In this document: one piece after another, positions 63,859 through 64,000 of the stretch
How positions within the stretch are numbered: position 1 is the first letter of the stretch
Layout: each line of letters opens with the position of its first letter
Assembly (NCBI RefSeq): GCF_025753855.1
Contig: NZ_JAOWPT010000008.1
Span: forward strand, 169,589-233,588
Reading direction: 5' to 3'
Source of the DNA: Mesorhizobium sp. ZC-5
GTDB taxonomy: Bacteria > Pseudomonadota > Alphaproteobacteria > Rhizobiales > Rhizobiaceae
DNA: 64,000 nt
Position numbers and translations under genes: made by a program
Notes under the pieces: model-generated
The model's input: the letters and a program-made list of their open reading frames with translations, nothing else
Told to the model about the DNA's origin: nothing
Database searches by the model: none

Positions 63859-64000
63859 ATGATCCGCCCGATTACCACTCTCAAGCCCCCGCCGCCTCCC
63901 AAGGTCGATCCCAAGGCGAATGCCGAGCAGATCACGCGGCTGCAGGCCGAAGCCACGAAATTGCGCAATGAGATCCGGCTCGCCAACAAGATGGGCGAGT
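63859..64000 (+). CDS. Start of a proline-rich, coiled-coil protein (3' cut)
   Basis: From ATG 63859 the frame is open to the window end. GGAGG lies five bases upstream. The 47 visible residues begin MIRPITTLKPPPPPKVDPKA and continue as a heptad-like helix AEQITRLQAEATKLRNEIRL. No signal peptide is visible. It follows the rpiR-type gene by 85 bases. Position beside T3SS genes suggests a secreted or structural part of the system, but this is a guess. Confidence 0.6.
   Translation, partial: MIRPITTLKPPPPPKVDPKANAEQITRLQAEATKLRNEIRLANKMGE

Overview
This window is chromosomal DNA from an alphaproteobacterium of the order Rhizobiales, most likely Mesorhizobium or a close Phyllobacteriaceae relative. 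The evidence is high GC, densely packed operons with ATGA/GTGA/TTGA overlaps, the pimFABCD order, an aztABCD zinc cassette with zur, and GC-rich palindromic repeats between operons. No rRNA, tRNA, CRISPR array or intact insertion sequence was recognised. The first and last genes are cut by the window edges.

Layout. 1-6.6 kb: tyrosine/homogentisate catabolism, with a FAH-family hydrolase, a metallo-beta-lactamase-fold protein, a small membrane protein, DinB, an MhpA-like flavin monooxygenase and DUF2783, convergent with hppD, and a divergent Lrp/AsnC regulator. 6.7-9.8 kb: a dctPQM TRAP transporter. 9.8-11.0 kb: a DUF442 sulfurtransferase/phosphatase-like gene and an ETHE1-like persulfide dioxygenase. 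11.1-12.7 kb: repeats and one unknown gene containing two repeat elements. 12.8-21.3 kb: a pcaD-like hydrolase followed by pimFABCD for dicarboxylate beta-oxidation, with a 20-bp palindrome upstream. 21.6-26.3 kb: aztABCD plus zur with three matching candidate Zur boxes. 26.4-36.0 kb: a BTAD/TPR regulator, a DUF1194 protein, a gene relic, an ABC exporter, a serine hydrolase overlapping an AlgE-like porin gene, and a DAO-type oxidoreductase with RidA. 36.0-45.5 kb: a complete histidine utilisation cluster (hutFC / hutIHGU-yjiH-hutD) built around a HutC-type palindrome. 45.6-53.9 kb: a sugar ABC importer with a fucose/arabinose-type isomerase, an FGGY pentulose kinase and a divergent LacI regulator.

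The most notable region is 54.6-64.0 kb. It encodes part of a non-flagellar type III secretion system (sctD-sctX-sctY-sctV and sctU). Its secretin and accessory lipoproteins look like those of Tad pili (CpaC-, CpaD- and TadD-like), although no Tad ATPase, pilin or platform gene is visible. Its SctU lacks the Asn-Pro-Thr-His autocleavage motif. An unrecognised 58-residue protein, an RpiR-family regulator and the start of a proline-rich coiled-coil gene flank this cluster, which continues past the right edge.

All calls come from reading the sequence and translations. No database search was run, so family names are recognition-based and substrates are inferred.
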